NCBI RefSeq assembly: GCF_001683795.1
Contig: NZ_LIGX01000002.1
Coordinates: forward strand, 248,001-312,000
From: Neoakkermansia glycaniphila
GTDB lineage: Bacteria > Verrucomicrobiota > Verrucomicrobiia > Verrucomicrobiales > Akkermansiaceae
DNA length: 64,000 nucleotides
Direction: 5' to 3'
Each line of letters starts with the position of its first letter. Within the stretch, counting starts at the first letter, position 1. The notes under the pieces are model-generated. The model saw only the letters and a program-made list of their open reading frames with translations, had not been told where the DNA came from and did no database searches. Below, one piece after another: positions 38,136 to 47,700 of this stretch. The translations under genes were made by a program, and so were the position numbers.

Positions 38136-40751
38136 ATGTCCAAAAGGGGATATCTATTAGGCATCGCCATGAGCGTGGGAGTTCTTGCCGGTTACACCGT
38201 CTACCCGTCCGTCATCGGGGGCAGACCGGTTTCCACCAAACACACGCATTCGACGCAGAAGAAAAAAGCCGCATCCCCCATTGCGGAGCCGGATACCGCC
38301 GGGCTGAAGGACACACCTGCCCCCGTAGCCCCTCCGCAGCCCGCCCCCTCCATCGCACCTCCGGTGGTACAGCCAGCTCCGTCTCCCGCGCAGCCGGAGC
38401 CTGAACCCGCACCCACTCCGGATACGCCGCAAGAGCCGGAACCGGCCCCTGCCCCGGAACCCGCACCGGCCACGCCGGACGAACCTGCGCCCGTAGCCGA
38501 AGAACCCGAACCGGAACCGGCCGCCGATGAACCCTCGGCTCCCGACATTCCCGATCTCGCATCCGCCACGCGAACCCCTGCCCAGCTCAAACAGCTGCAG
38601 CAATATCTGAAACATCTGGCATCCATGAAGGAGGCCCCGTTCATCGGCAAGGAATTCACAGGTACGGCATGGAGCAAGGCGGACTCCATCCAGCGCAAAC
38701 TCGCTTCCCGTATCGCAAAAAACCTCGAAGGCCGCACCGACAAGGATGTCATGGCATTCCTTTCCAAGCCCCAAAACAGGCTCGACCTTGCCCAATGGCA
38801 GTTGATCCAGCATGCAGGAGCCGACAAGATTTCAACCCTCGCCTCCACGCCGGACGGCCACAGCTTCCTGACCGCCTTCGCCAACAATCTCGAATGGCTT
38901 GAAGGATTCCTCTTCTCGGGGCCCGTCGGCAATGCCGACAAGGCGCTGGCCATCCTCGTCGACATCGTCAAGGACTCGCCGGACACCGTCTCCGATCCCA
39001 TGCTCCGCAAAATAGCCGCCGCCACGGCAGCCGAATTCGCGCGATCGGGCTGGGAACACGACAAAGCCGTCGCCCGCAACAAATTCTACGCGACCAGCTG
39101 GAAGGAAGGCAAACTCAACCGCGAATTCGACAACCTCGACTACTGGGACATGCGCATCGTCTGCGGTTGCAAGGGGAACAACGGCTTCGGCAACGTCGAA
39201 TCGCTCACCTGGCAGCGCGACAACGTCCGCCTTCCCGCCGAACAATACACAGGAGCCTGCTGGCAGGCTCCGTACCGCCTCAACAACATCAGCGGCGACA
39301 GCATCCACGGTTCCGACTACTACCGCCCCTATGACCGGTACTTCTCCGGCAACCAGGCGCAAATGACGAAAGACGTCGGCGGCGTCTGCGGCGGCCTGTC
39401 CCACTACGGAGCATTCGCAGCCTGCGCCAACGGCATCCCCGCCCTGCCCATGGGCGAACCGGGCCACTGCGCCTACACGGTGCGAGTCAACGGCAAATGG
39501 ACGCCTGCCTATTCGCTCTCATGGCAGCGCGGCGCACACTGGTGCTTCTGGGACGAACACACATGGGCATTCCTCGAACTCACGCAGGCCCTGTACTCCG
39601 ACCAGTTCCGCACCCGCATCTCCGACCAGGTATCCGCCATCGCGCGCTTCCTTGCCGCAACCAACAAGCAGAACACGGCCGTCGGCCTGTACGAACTGGC
39701 AACGGACATCCAGCCGCTCAACTTCCCCGTCTGGCGCGAATACTGCAACCTCGTCAAAACCAAGGCACCCAACGACGCCAGGAAATGGACGCAAATCAAC
39801 GACGCCGTGTGCAAGGCCTTTGCTCCCGTCTTCCCGGACGTATGTGCCCAGACATTGATGAAACACGTCTATCCCCAGTTGTTCCAATGCGTCAAATCCC
39901 CTACGGATCGCCTGAAAATCTTCCATGCCAGCCTGAAGCAATTCGACAACATGGGTTCCTGCCGCTGGGACGTCGAAAACTTCCTGAACAAACAGATCGA
40001 ACAGGTACGCGACAAAAACAAGCCCAATGAAAAACTCCTGATGGACTACCTCAAGGTCGTCATGGGCAACATGATGAACAAACCCGCTTTCGCTTCCATC
40101 GCCCTCGCGTGGGGACAGGGGCAGGTCGCTCAGGAAAAGCCGGCCTTCCAGCAGGCCTTCACCAAGATGACTCTGCAGGCCATGGGCGCTTCCCGTATGG
40201 ACAAGGATGCCAAGGACAAACTGCTTGCGGCTGCCCTCATCGGCGCGGAAAACAGCAAAGACCTGACCACCTTCCAGACCGTCGGCAAAATGCTCAAGCA
40301 CAAATACAAGGACTCCCTGCCGAAAATCGACCCGTTCCCCGGCAAACTCCTTTCCTCCGGCGGCCTCGTGCGCATGAGCTCCGTCTCCTCCCAATACGGC
40401 GACGCATCCATGCACTGGGGGCTCCTCGAACCCTGCGGCGGACACTTCCATACCAACAAGGATGAAGACGCCTGGGCGGAAGTCGAACTGCCGCGTGTCG
40501 GCCAGCTCTCCGGCGTCGTCGTCATCTGCACGGGCGACAACCTCTGGAGGCTCAACAACATGAAAGTGCAGGTCTCCGAAGACCGCACCAACTGGACGGA
40601 TGTTCACCAGTTCGGCAATGCATCCCGCATCCTGCGCGCCGACCTCGCCGACTCCAAGCCGAGAGCCCGCTTCGTCCGCATCCTGCGCCCGGGCGGCCCT
40701 GAATTCTTCCACCTCAACGGCATCCAGGTCTACGGCAAACCCGCATCCTGA
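38136..40751 (+). CDS. Exported multidomain protein: predicted transglutaminase-like fold plus F5/8C (discoidin) domain
   Basis: This 871-aa protein starts with a hydrophobic signal or anchor (about 6-24). A Pro/Glu/Ala-rich segment of about 100 residues (40-140, PEPAPAPEPAPATP) could span the wall or periplasm. After a helical region, residues about 330-480 contain GGVCGGLSHYGAFAAC and GEPGHCAYTVRVNG. Cys418 and His444 are placed as in transglutaminase/papain-fold enzymes, with possible acidic partners not identified. Residues about 731-871 resemble a coagulation-factor 5/8 C (discoidin) domain: AEVELPRVGQLSGVVV, KVQVSEDRTNWT and ARFVRILR. A secreted, glycan-binding cysteine enzyme is a reasonable inference; activity is unproven. 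A partner gene follows after 21 nt. Confidence 0.75.
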   Translation: MSKRGYLLGIAMSVGVLAGYTVYPSVIGGRPVSTKHTHSTQKKKAASPIAEPDTAGLKDTPAPVAPPQPAPSIAPPVVQPAPSPAQPEPEPAPTPDTPQEPEPAPAPEPAPATPDEPAPVAEEPEPEPAADEPSAPDIPDLASATRTPAQLKQLQQYLKHLASMKEAPFIGKEFTGTAWSKADSIQRKLASRIAKNLEGRTDKDVMAFLSKPQNRLDLAQWQLIQHAGADKISTLASTPDGHSFLTAFANNLEWLEGFLFSGPVGNADKALAILVDIVKDSPDTVSDPMLRKIAAATAAEFARSGWEHDKAVARNKFYATSWKEGKLNREFDNLDYWDMRIVCGCKGNNGFGNVESLTWQRDNVRLPAEQYTGACWQAPYRLNNISGDSIHGSDYYRPYDRYFSGNQAQMTKDVGGVCGGLSHYGAFAACANGIPALPMGEPGHCAYTVRVNGKWTPAYSLSWQRGAHWCFWDEHTWAFLELTQALYSDQFRTRISDQVSAIARFLAATNKQNTAVGLYELATDIQPLNFPVWREYCNLVKTKAPNDARKWTQINDAVCKAFAPVFPDVCAQTLMKHVYPQLFQCVKSPTDRLKIFHASLKQFDNMGSCRWDVENFLNKQIEQVRDKNKPNEKLLMDYLKVVMGNMMNKPAFASIALAWGQGQVAQEKPAFQQAFTKMTLQAMGASRMDKDAKDKLLAAALIGAENSKDLTTFQTVGKMLKHKYKDSLPKIDPFPGKLLSSGGLVRMSSVSSQYGDASMHWGLLEPCGGHFHTNKDEDAWAEVELPRVGQLSGVVVICTGDNLWRLNNMKVQVSEDRTNWTDVHQFGNASRILRADLADSKPRARFVRILRPGGPEFFHLNGIQVYGKPAS

Positions 40752-40772
40752 ACCCAACCGGCACCACACAAC

Positions 40773-41981
40773 ATGAAGACACTGTACACACTGGCCCTTG
40801 CCGCGCTCCTCTCCTCCGCCCCTCTGATGGCGGTTCAGCAGGCCGCCACCTACGAAGACGCCGCCAAAAAAGCCAAGGACGACGGCATCCTGATCTACAT
40901 GTACGGCGCAGGATGGGACAAAATCGGCGAAAAAATGCTGACAACCCTCTGGAAAAGCAGGGAAATCGACAAAATCGCGGGACAAGCCATCATGCTCACG
41001 CTTCCGGTTTACCAGAACCCCACCGAAGCGGAAAAGAAAACCACCGCCAAAATTCTGGGCAATTACAAATTGCCGAACGGCATCGCCTCCTATCCCTGCA
41101 TCCTGATGCTGGACCGGAACGGGCGGCCATACGCCACCATTCAGGGCAACGCCCTCACCGAATCGCCCTCACAGGCAGTCCAAACCATCCGGAGCAACAT
41201 GGACAAGCTGGAACAGCGCACCAAGCTCGTCCAGCAGGCGGAAAAAGCGCAAGGACTCGAAAAGGCGAAACTGCTCGGCAAAACCTGCGATTTGGGCATT
41301 GCAACGCCTGACAAACTGCTCGACATGATCAAGCAGGCCGATCCGGACGATAAAAGCGGATATGTCCGCCGCCTCCAGTTCAGCCCCTGGGCTCTTGGCG
41401 ACCAGATCAAGGAACTCGATGCCGACGAAGCCGTCTCGCGCGTCCGCCGCATGGCTGACGATCCGGCCTACACGCCTCATCAGAAGCAGGAAATGTATGC
41501 CGTACTGACCGGAAAACTGCGCCGCAACTCTCCGGCATACGACATGAAAAAACTCCGCACCCTCTTCGAGGAAATGCGCGACTTCGACCCGGAATCCATG
41601 TACGGCGTCGCAGCAGCCAGCTCCATCGACGCATGGTGCACCACCTTCTCTCTGGCGCGTGGCTGGAGCCCCCGCATCTTCGATGACGGCGGCCCTGTAG
41701 AACTGGAAGGCTCGCATCCCGTCAAGGACAAGGGCACCTACATCATCACCTTCAACTACCAGAGAGGCATGCACGCTCTCGGCGTCAAATCCGTAGCCGT
41801 GTACGACGGGAACACCCTCGTCGCACAGGACAAGCACACCGCCAGCGCAGGACGCAATGCCAAAGACAACACCTACACGCTGAAAGTTCCCAAACCGCTG
41901 AAAAACCCGAGAATCGTCTGTGAATTCGAACAAAACGGCGGCAAGGACACCTACGGCTCCCTCTCCATCAAAAAACAATAA
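40773..41981 (+). CDS. Exported protein with thioredoxin-like fold lacking CxxC
   Basis: This 402-aa protein has a signal peptide ending LMAV (about residue 20). Residues 25-150 read as a thioredoxin-like domain: helix, then ILIYMYGAGWDKIGEKM, then SYPCILMLDRNGRPYAT with a cis-Pro position. The usual WCxxC is replaced by YGAGWDK, so disulfide chemistry is not expected. The middle is helical, and residues about 315-402 are a beta-sandwich-like domain. It is co-directional with and 21 nt from the transglutaminase/discoidin gene, so the two probably act together in the envelope. Function unknown. Confidence 0.65.
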   Translation: MKTLYTLALAALLSSAPLMAVQQAATYEDAAKKAKDDGILIYMYGAGWDKIGEKMLTTLWKSREIDKIAGQAIMLTLPVYQNPTEAEKKTTAKILGNYKLPNGIASYPCILMLDRNGRPYATIQGNALTESPSQAVQTIRSNMDKLEQRTKLVQQAEKAQGLEKAKLLGKTCDLGIATPDKLLDMIKQADPDDKSGYVRRLQFSPWALGDQIKELDADEAVSRVRRMADDPAYTPHQKQEMYAVLTGKLRRNSPAYDMKKLRTLFEEMRDFDPESMYGVAAASSIDAWCTTFSLARGWSPRIFDDGGPVELEGSHPVKDKGTYIITFNYQRGMHALGVKSVAVYDGNTLVAQDKHTASAGRNAKDNTYTLKVPKPLKNPRIVCEFEQNGGKDTYGSLSIKKQ

Positions 41982-41992
41982 TCTTCTCTTTC

Positions 41993-42021
41993 GCGCCCGG
42001 TTCATCCTGCGGACCGGGCGC
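41993..42021 (+). terminator. GC-rich hairpin before the PHP gene
   Basis: GCGCCCGGT pairs with ACCGGGCGC (9 bp, 11-nt loop). No T run follows (CTCCTT), so termination may be partial. Confidence 0.45.
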
Positions 42022-42032
42022 CTCCTTGCTCC

Positions 42033-42770
42033 ATGCATCCCCTCCAGCTCGACGTCCACACGCACACGATCGCCAGCGGCCACGCCTACGGCACCATCAC
42101 GGAAATGGCTCGTGCCGCCGCCGACAAAGGCCTCTCCCTGCTCGGCATCACCGAACACGCCTCCGGCATCCCCGGCACCTGTGCCGACCTCTACTTCGCC
42201 AACCTCCCCGTCGTCCCTCGGCGCATGTTCGGCATTGACCTCCTGCTCGGAGCCGAAATCAACATTCTCGATTATGCCGGAACCCTGAGCATGGCACCGA
42301 AACTGATCGACACCCTCGATCTCCGCATTGCCGGCATCCATGAACAGTGCTACACCTTCGGCACCATCGAGGAGAATACCCATGCCGTCCTTCAGGCCAT
42401 CCGCAACCCGGCCATCGACATCATCAGCCATCCGGACGACGGCAACTGCCCGCTGGATTATGACATCCTCGTCCTCGAAGCCAAACGGCACCACACCCTC
42501 CTCGAAATCAACAACAACGCCCTGCGTCATCCCGAAACGCGCAAAAACGTCGTCAAAAACGCCCTCTCCATCCTTGAAAAAAGTAAGCTGCACGGCGCAC
42601 CCGTCCTCCTCAGCAGCGACGCCCATTACATGACGGACATCGCCAATATCGACCACATCACGCCCCTCCTGGCGCGCACCGATTTCCCTGACGAACTCGT
42701 CATCAACTACTCGGCCGAACGATTCTCGGCATGGCTGAAGGAAAACCGCGCACGCGGCAAGCGGGCGTAA
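42033..42770 (+). CDS. PHP-domain phosphoesterase, YcdX family
   Basis: This 245-aa protein matches the YcdX-type PHP family. Metal ligands are visible in order: DVHTHT (residues 7-12), GITEHASG, LGAEINI, AGIHEQ, IISHPDD and SSDAHY. These bind a trinuclear zinc/manganese centre that hydrolyses phosphate esters. The cellular substrate is unknown. It starts 51 nt after the thioredoxin-fold gene. Its stop lies one base from the convergent lpxB stop. Confidence 0.88.
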   Translation: MHPLQLDVHTHTIASGHAYGTITEMARAAADKGLSLLGITEHASGIPGTCADLYFANLPVVPRRMFGIDLLLGAEINILDYAGTLSMAPKLIDTLDLRIAGIHEQCYTFGTIEENTHAVLQAIRNPAIDIISHPDDGNCPLDYDILVLEAKRHHTLLEINNNALRHPETRKNVVKNALSILEKSKLHGAPVLLSSDAHYMTDIANIDHITPLLARTDFPDELVINYSAERFSAWLKENRARGKRA

Positions 42771-42771
42771 C

Positions 42772-43902
42772 TCACTCGCCCTGCTGCCCCTTCAGCATCT
42801 TCATCACGGCATCCGCCGCCTTTGCTGCTGCGCCGCCGTGCCCCAGCAGATCCGTTGCCGCACGCATGCTGCGCACCACATCCTCGCGCTGTTTCTCGTC
42901 CATCAGCCTCTCCAGCTCGGCGATGCAGTTCTCCACGGAAAAATCGTTCTGCACCAGCTCGCGCACCACTTCCTTGCCGGAAAGAATATTCACCATCCCG
43001 ATATGGGGAATGCGCACCAGCAGCTTCGCCGCCAGATACGTACCCCACGCCACCTTGTACACCAATGCGTAGGGAAGCTCGTGCAGAGCCGCTTCAAGCG
43101 TCGCCGTACCGGAAGCCACCAGCGCGGCATTCGCCCGATCCATCAACCCGTGGTAATTCTCCGTCCGGATATGCAGCACATTGGCCGGAAGACCGAACTC
43201 GTGCGCCATCCGGCGCATCAGATCGGCCAGCTTCGTATTCGATGCAGCCGTCTCGAACACCCAGTCGGGATGCCTGTGGCGCAGCAAATCCACCACCTGA
43301 ATGAAAACGGGAAAATGCCTCTCGATCTCGCGCACACGGCTCCCCGGAAACAGGCCGACCAGCTTCGGCTCCCGCACATCCGTCTGCCGCTCCGCCAGAA
43401 TATCGTCCACCAGCGGATGGCCCACAAACTCCGTCCACAGCCCCGCCCCCTCGAACAAAGGCTTCTCAAAGGGGAAAATGCACATCATGATATCCAGAAT
43501 CTTCGCCATCTTCGGAATGCGCCCCTTGTGCCAAGCCCACACCTGCGGGGAAATGAAATAACCGATCCGCACATCCACACCATCGCGGCGCAAACGCTCG
43601 GCCATACGCAGATTGAACCCCGGATAATCCACCAGAATCACACCATCCGGCTGCTCGCGCTTGATGCGGTCCAGCACATCGAGAAACTTCTGGCGAAACC
43701 ATCCGTACTTCTTCAGCACTTCCACCACGCCGATCACCGCCGCTTCCTCCACCCAATCCTCGATTTCCGGCGAAACGGCCTGCATCAGCGGACCTCCCAA
43801 CCCCATGATTTCCATGGACGGATCCTGCCTGAGCAACTCCTGCATCAGCAGCGCGCCGTGCTTGTCTCCGCTCGTCTCTCCGGCAATGATGAACAACTTC
43901 AT
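42772..43902 (-). CDS. lpxB: Lipid-A-disaccharide synthase
   Basis: This 376-aa GT19 glycosyltransferase joins UDP-diacylglucosamine and lipid X in the lipid A pathway. It begins KLFIIAGETSGDKHGALLM. LVDYPGFNLRMA, YFISPQVWAWHKGR and the nucleotide-binding FPGSRVREIERHFP and VASGTATLEAAL blocks are conserved. The start at 43902 gives the standard N-terminus; an ATG 9 codons upstream overlaps the promoter. Its presence shows an LPS-type outer membrane. It is divergent from dedA. Confidence 0.95.
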   Translation of the reverse strand: MKLFIIAGETSGDKHGALLMQELLRQDPSMEIMGLGGPLMQAVSPEIEDWVEEAAVIGVVEVLKKYGWFRQKFLDVLDRIKREQPDGVILVDYPGFNLRMAERLRRDGVDVRIGYFISPQVWAWHKGRIPKMAKILDIMMCIFPFEKPLFEGAGLWTEFVGHPLVDDILAERQTDVREPKLVGLFPGSRVREIERHFPVFIQVVDLLRHRHPDWVFETAASNTKLADLMRRMAHEFGLPANVLHIRTENYHGLMDRANAALVASGTATLEAALHELPYALVYKVAWGTYLAAKLLVRIPHIGMVNILSGKEVVRELVQNDFSVENCIAELERLMDEKQREDVVRSMRAATDLLGHGGAAAKAADAVMKMLKGQQGE

Positions 43903-43912
43903 GTCGTACGTC

Positions 43913-43941
43913 AATGTAGCTGAATGCATTGAATTTTACAA
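43913..43941 (-). promoter_or_regulatory. Candidate promoter of lpxB
   Basis: On the minus strand TTGTAA, 17 nt, TACATT, ending 10 nt before the lpxB ATG. Both boxes are 4 of 6. Confidence 0.4.
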
Positions 43942-43949
43942 GAAAAGAC

Positions 43950-43977
43950 TTCACAGCACAGCAAAACTGTGCATAAT
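43950..43977 (+). promoter_or_regulatory. Predicted promoter of dedA
   Basis: TTCACA, 16 nt, CATAAT (5 of 6 in both), 15 nt before the ATG at 43993. Confidence 0.55.
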
Positions 43978-43992
43978 CCCCCGCATACGAAC

Positions 43993-44649
43993 ATGATGCA
44001 CGAACTGATCAATATCTGGATGGGATGGGTGACCGACTGGGGATATGCCGGCGTCATCCTCCTCATGGCCATGGAAAGCTCCATCTTCCCCGTCCCCAGT
44101 GAACTGGTCATGCCCCCGGCCGCCATCATTGCCGCCGGACCCAATGCCCCCATGAGCTTCTGGGGCGTCGTCATCGCAGGCACCGTCGGCTCCTACGTCG
44201 GCTCCGCCATCACCTACCTCGTCGCCCGCTATGCAGGCATCCCCTTCATCAACCGCTGGGGCAAATACTTCTTCATGCCTCCGGCCAAAGTCGCCAAGGC
44301 CACCGTCTTCATGGAGCGGTACGCCGTCGGTGGCGTCTTCTTCGCCCGCCTGCTCCCGGTCATCCGGCACCTCATCTCCATCCCGGCGGGCATCGTCCGC
44401 ATGAACTTCTGGATATTCAGCCTCGTCACCACGCTGGGCGCCTTCATCTGGTGCACCGTTCTCACCTGGTACGGCCACCGCATCGGCTCGGAGCATCCGG
44501 ACATTCTCAAAGACCCGGACAAACTGAAAGAAGCCGTAAAAGCCGAATCGCTCGGCCTCGTCATCTGCGTCGTCGTCCTGGCCGCCCTGTACGTCCTGAT
44601 GATCAAAATGACCTCCCGCAAAAAGAAGGAACAGGACATTCAACACTGA
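43993..44649 (+). CDS. DedA-family membrane protein
   Basis: This 218-aa protein of the DedA/VTT superfamily has the first re-entrant helix with ESSIFPVPSELVM (Glu and Pro conserved). The second half has FFARLLPVIRHLISIPAGI, the signature with essential arginines. Members act in undecaprenyl-phosphate or phospholipid flipping and in proton-dependent homeostasis; which applies here is unknown. The start is at a doubled ATG (43993/43996). A bidirectional terminator follows. Confidence 0.9.
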   Translation: MMHELINIWMGWVTDWGYAGVILLMAMESSIFPVPSELVMPPAAIIAAGPNAPMSFWGVVIAGTVGSYVGSAITYLVARYAGIPFINRWGKYFFMPPAKVAKATVFMERYAVGGVFFARLLPVIRHLISIPAGIVRMNFWIFSLVTTLGAFIWCTVLTWYGHRIGSEHPDILKDPDKLKEAVKAESLGLVICVVVLAALYVLMIKMTSRKKKEQDIQH

Positions 44650-44686
44650 TCGTTTTTCTTCGATAAACGCTTCCCTATTCGCAAAC

Positions 44687-44720
44687 AAAACGCCTGTCTT
44701 GTACAAGACAGGCGTTTTTT
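44687..44720. terminator. Bidirectional intrinsic terminator
   Basis: AAAACGCCTGTCTTG / CAAGACAGGCGTTTT with a minimal loop has A and T runs at both sides. It serves dedA and the convergent VIT/VWA gene. Confidence 0.85.
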
Positions 44721-44745
44721 CATTGGAGCCGGGGCACCCGTGAGT

Positions 44746-47700
44746 TTACTTCGGCAGCTTGATCAACTCTCCAGCCGACAGTTCCCTGCCCTTGAGGGAC
44801 GGATTCAACTTCAGAATCTCTTCTGCCCGCGCCGGATCATCCAATTCCTTCCGGGCAATGGATTCGAGCGTATCGCCCTTCTTCACCTGATAATCCCGCA
44901 GGGAAGGAGCGGACGGATCCTGACCGTAAGCCACCTTACCTACATTCACCACCTGATCCTTCTCTTCAAGGCGGAAAAACAGCGTCTGCCGCTTTTCTTC
45001 CGGCCTTCCGTAGTCCGTATACACTTCCGCATATAGCGTCACCGGAGCCAGCATCTTCTGCGACCTGCTGCCGTAATAATGCGTCTCGATCTTGTAGTCC
45101 CCATCCTTCGCCTTGCGGATCAGGAACTCTTCGGGGCCGTAGCCCTGCGTCACGTCGCGGGAAAGCATGCCGCCCGTCTGCGTCCGGTTATGGCTGTAGA
45201 AACACTTCTCCTTGAACGGGTCGGTCACCCACAAATCCATATCCGAAGCGGCCGTATCCCAGTTGATGACAACGCGCAGATCCGTATCTACCGGCTTGAT
45301 GAACGCGGGATCCAAACCATCCACATTCACCGGCTTGCCTTCGGCCTTCGCCTTGGCGATCAGGCGGTTCATCTCCATCAGGGCAATCTGCTCCACCCCG
45401 GCGAAACGCTCCTGCATCGGATTCGTCAGAATCTTCCGCAACATATCGACCGCGGCCTGATACTCGCCCTTCTCCGCCAGCACCAGCGCCAGATCGCGGT
45501 AGGACTGCGGTTCTTCACGGAACATCTCGGCCACTTTCCGGAACACGAACTCCGCCTGATCCAGATCGCCCAGATACCGGAGCTTGTAACCCAGCGTCCT
45601 CAGCAGGGAACGATTCTCCAACTCCATCTCCACAAGATTGGAGAGCACCTGCAAAGCCGTCGCCTTATCGCCCTTCGAGGCAAAGAAATCGGCACAATCC
45701 AGATAATACCCCGGAGCCGCCCCGTACTCCGCCTTGAGCTTCATATACGTATCGTAAGGCTTTTCCGATACCTTCAATGCCTCCATATACGGATCCTTCG
45801 AATCCCACGGCTTCACCTGAATCACGGGCTGCGGTGACTGTGTCTCACGGCCTCCTCCCGACCGTCCGCCTGCCGACCCCAGCATAGCACCGCCTGCCGG
45901 CCGCATACCGCCAGTCACAACAACCGCCGCATCGGCATCTTCAGCGGCAACCATTCCTGTGCCAAAACCGACACCAAAGGCCTCACCTACCCCGGCAGGA
46001 GGAGCCTCTGCCCCAACGGGAGCAGCAGCAGCAGCGGGCATCACGCTCACGGCCTCCGATCGACGCTCAGCCCTCAGGACACGAACATCCCCCGAATCAA
46101 AGGGGGATGCTTCGCCCGCTTCATCGTCCATCCCATCCACTGCACGCTGATTCAAAACCATCTTCGTATCGGCATTCTTGGCTGGTTTCCTCTTCGAAAA
46201 ATCGGTTTCAAGCCACGCTACCTTCTCCTTCCAGCCGTCCAAAGATCGCCGCATCTGCCCCACCCTTTGCGATTCCTCACTCAGCTCCTTCGCCTTGGCA
46301 TTCATCGCCACATGCTCGTCGTACAATTGCCTTTCCTTCGGTGCGGAGGCCGGAGGCCTCACCCCGTGGCGGATATACTGGTCGAGCGACTCCAGCACCA
46401 GCAAAGACGTACCGGGCGTCACGATACCGTATTCCTCGCCGAGAGCCTTCAGCCGCTCGGCCCGCACCGGGGTTTCCGGCTCGCGCATCATCTCGTTCAG
46501 CCTGTTCTGGGCATGGAAAGACCGCAACAGCGTTCCTTCCTGCGCGTTGCCCGTAGAAACAGGCATCGTGACAAACATACCATGCGTCTCATTATTCTTT
46601 CCTTCCGACAGGCTCACCAGTATCAAACCAATCTCATGATCACCTTCAGGAATGTTGCCAGTCACCAGCAGCGCATCTCCGGCCTTGACCGTTCTGCCGC
46701 TGCATACGGAATCCTCCCACGGCTCACCGTCCAACACCACACTTATCACTTTCAATACAGGCTCTTCCAGATTCTTCATCGCCTGCTCCGCCGTATGATT
46801 CGTCAGAGTCAGCACGCGGGCATTCATACGCTCCATGGCATGAAAATCCGAAGCGGACGTTACGGCAAGAGCCACCACAGGAGCCGCGCTGTCACTCATT
46901 TCCCCCTTGCTGAAATTGGCAATACCATCGCTCACGACAAAACACAGTCCCGCATCCGCCGTCGAAGGTACCGCAGCCTGTACATCCGCCGTTGCTCCGT
47001 CATAAGTAATCTCCTCCAACGCTTTCAAAAGAGCATCGGCATCCTTGAACACCTTGGGATCGCCGATCCTGTCGCGCACAATCGTCAGACGAACTTCCTC
47101 AATGGGCCGTTCTGCCGATGCAGCCTGGCCCGGCCTGTTCATGTACGTATCCAAATATTTTTTCAAAAAGGCAATCGCCTTCGCCGTATCCGCCTTCGCC
47201 ATCGATCCTGAGGCATCCCATACGATCGACAGCCTGCCCGGTGCCTTATGGCTGCCAGCACCCGCAGCATCCACAGGTAGAACAACCGTGGCATAATACT
47301 TGCCGTCATGCTTCTCGACAAAAGATTCACTCTTGGGCTTACCCCCAAGCTGAATCGGCGTCATCGTAAAATTGCCGTTACCCGTCTCTACGGTGGGACC
47401 GAACTTGGGAAGTGGCGCAGGAATCGATATCTTCAAATCCTCCGTCAGCGCAATATCCTTCAACTCCTTCTCGGCCACAAACATTCCCTGCACCTTGTCA
47501 AACGAAAGATTCTCCACGGGAGACCGGTTGATCTGCGGCTTCTCGTCGTTGAGCACCTCGACGCGCAACTTGAAGGAATCCATCCTGTTGCCGAAATTCA
47601 GAGGCAGCTGGTACAGCACAGAACCGTCCTCATTCATCGGCACCATCGTCGTATAACGAAGACGAACCGTACGCGTACCGTTTGCCGGAATGGGATGCAC

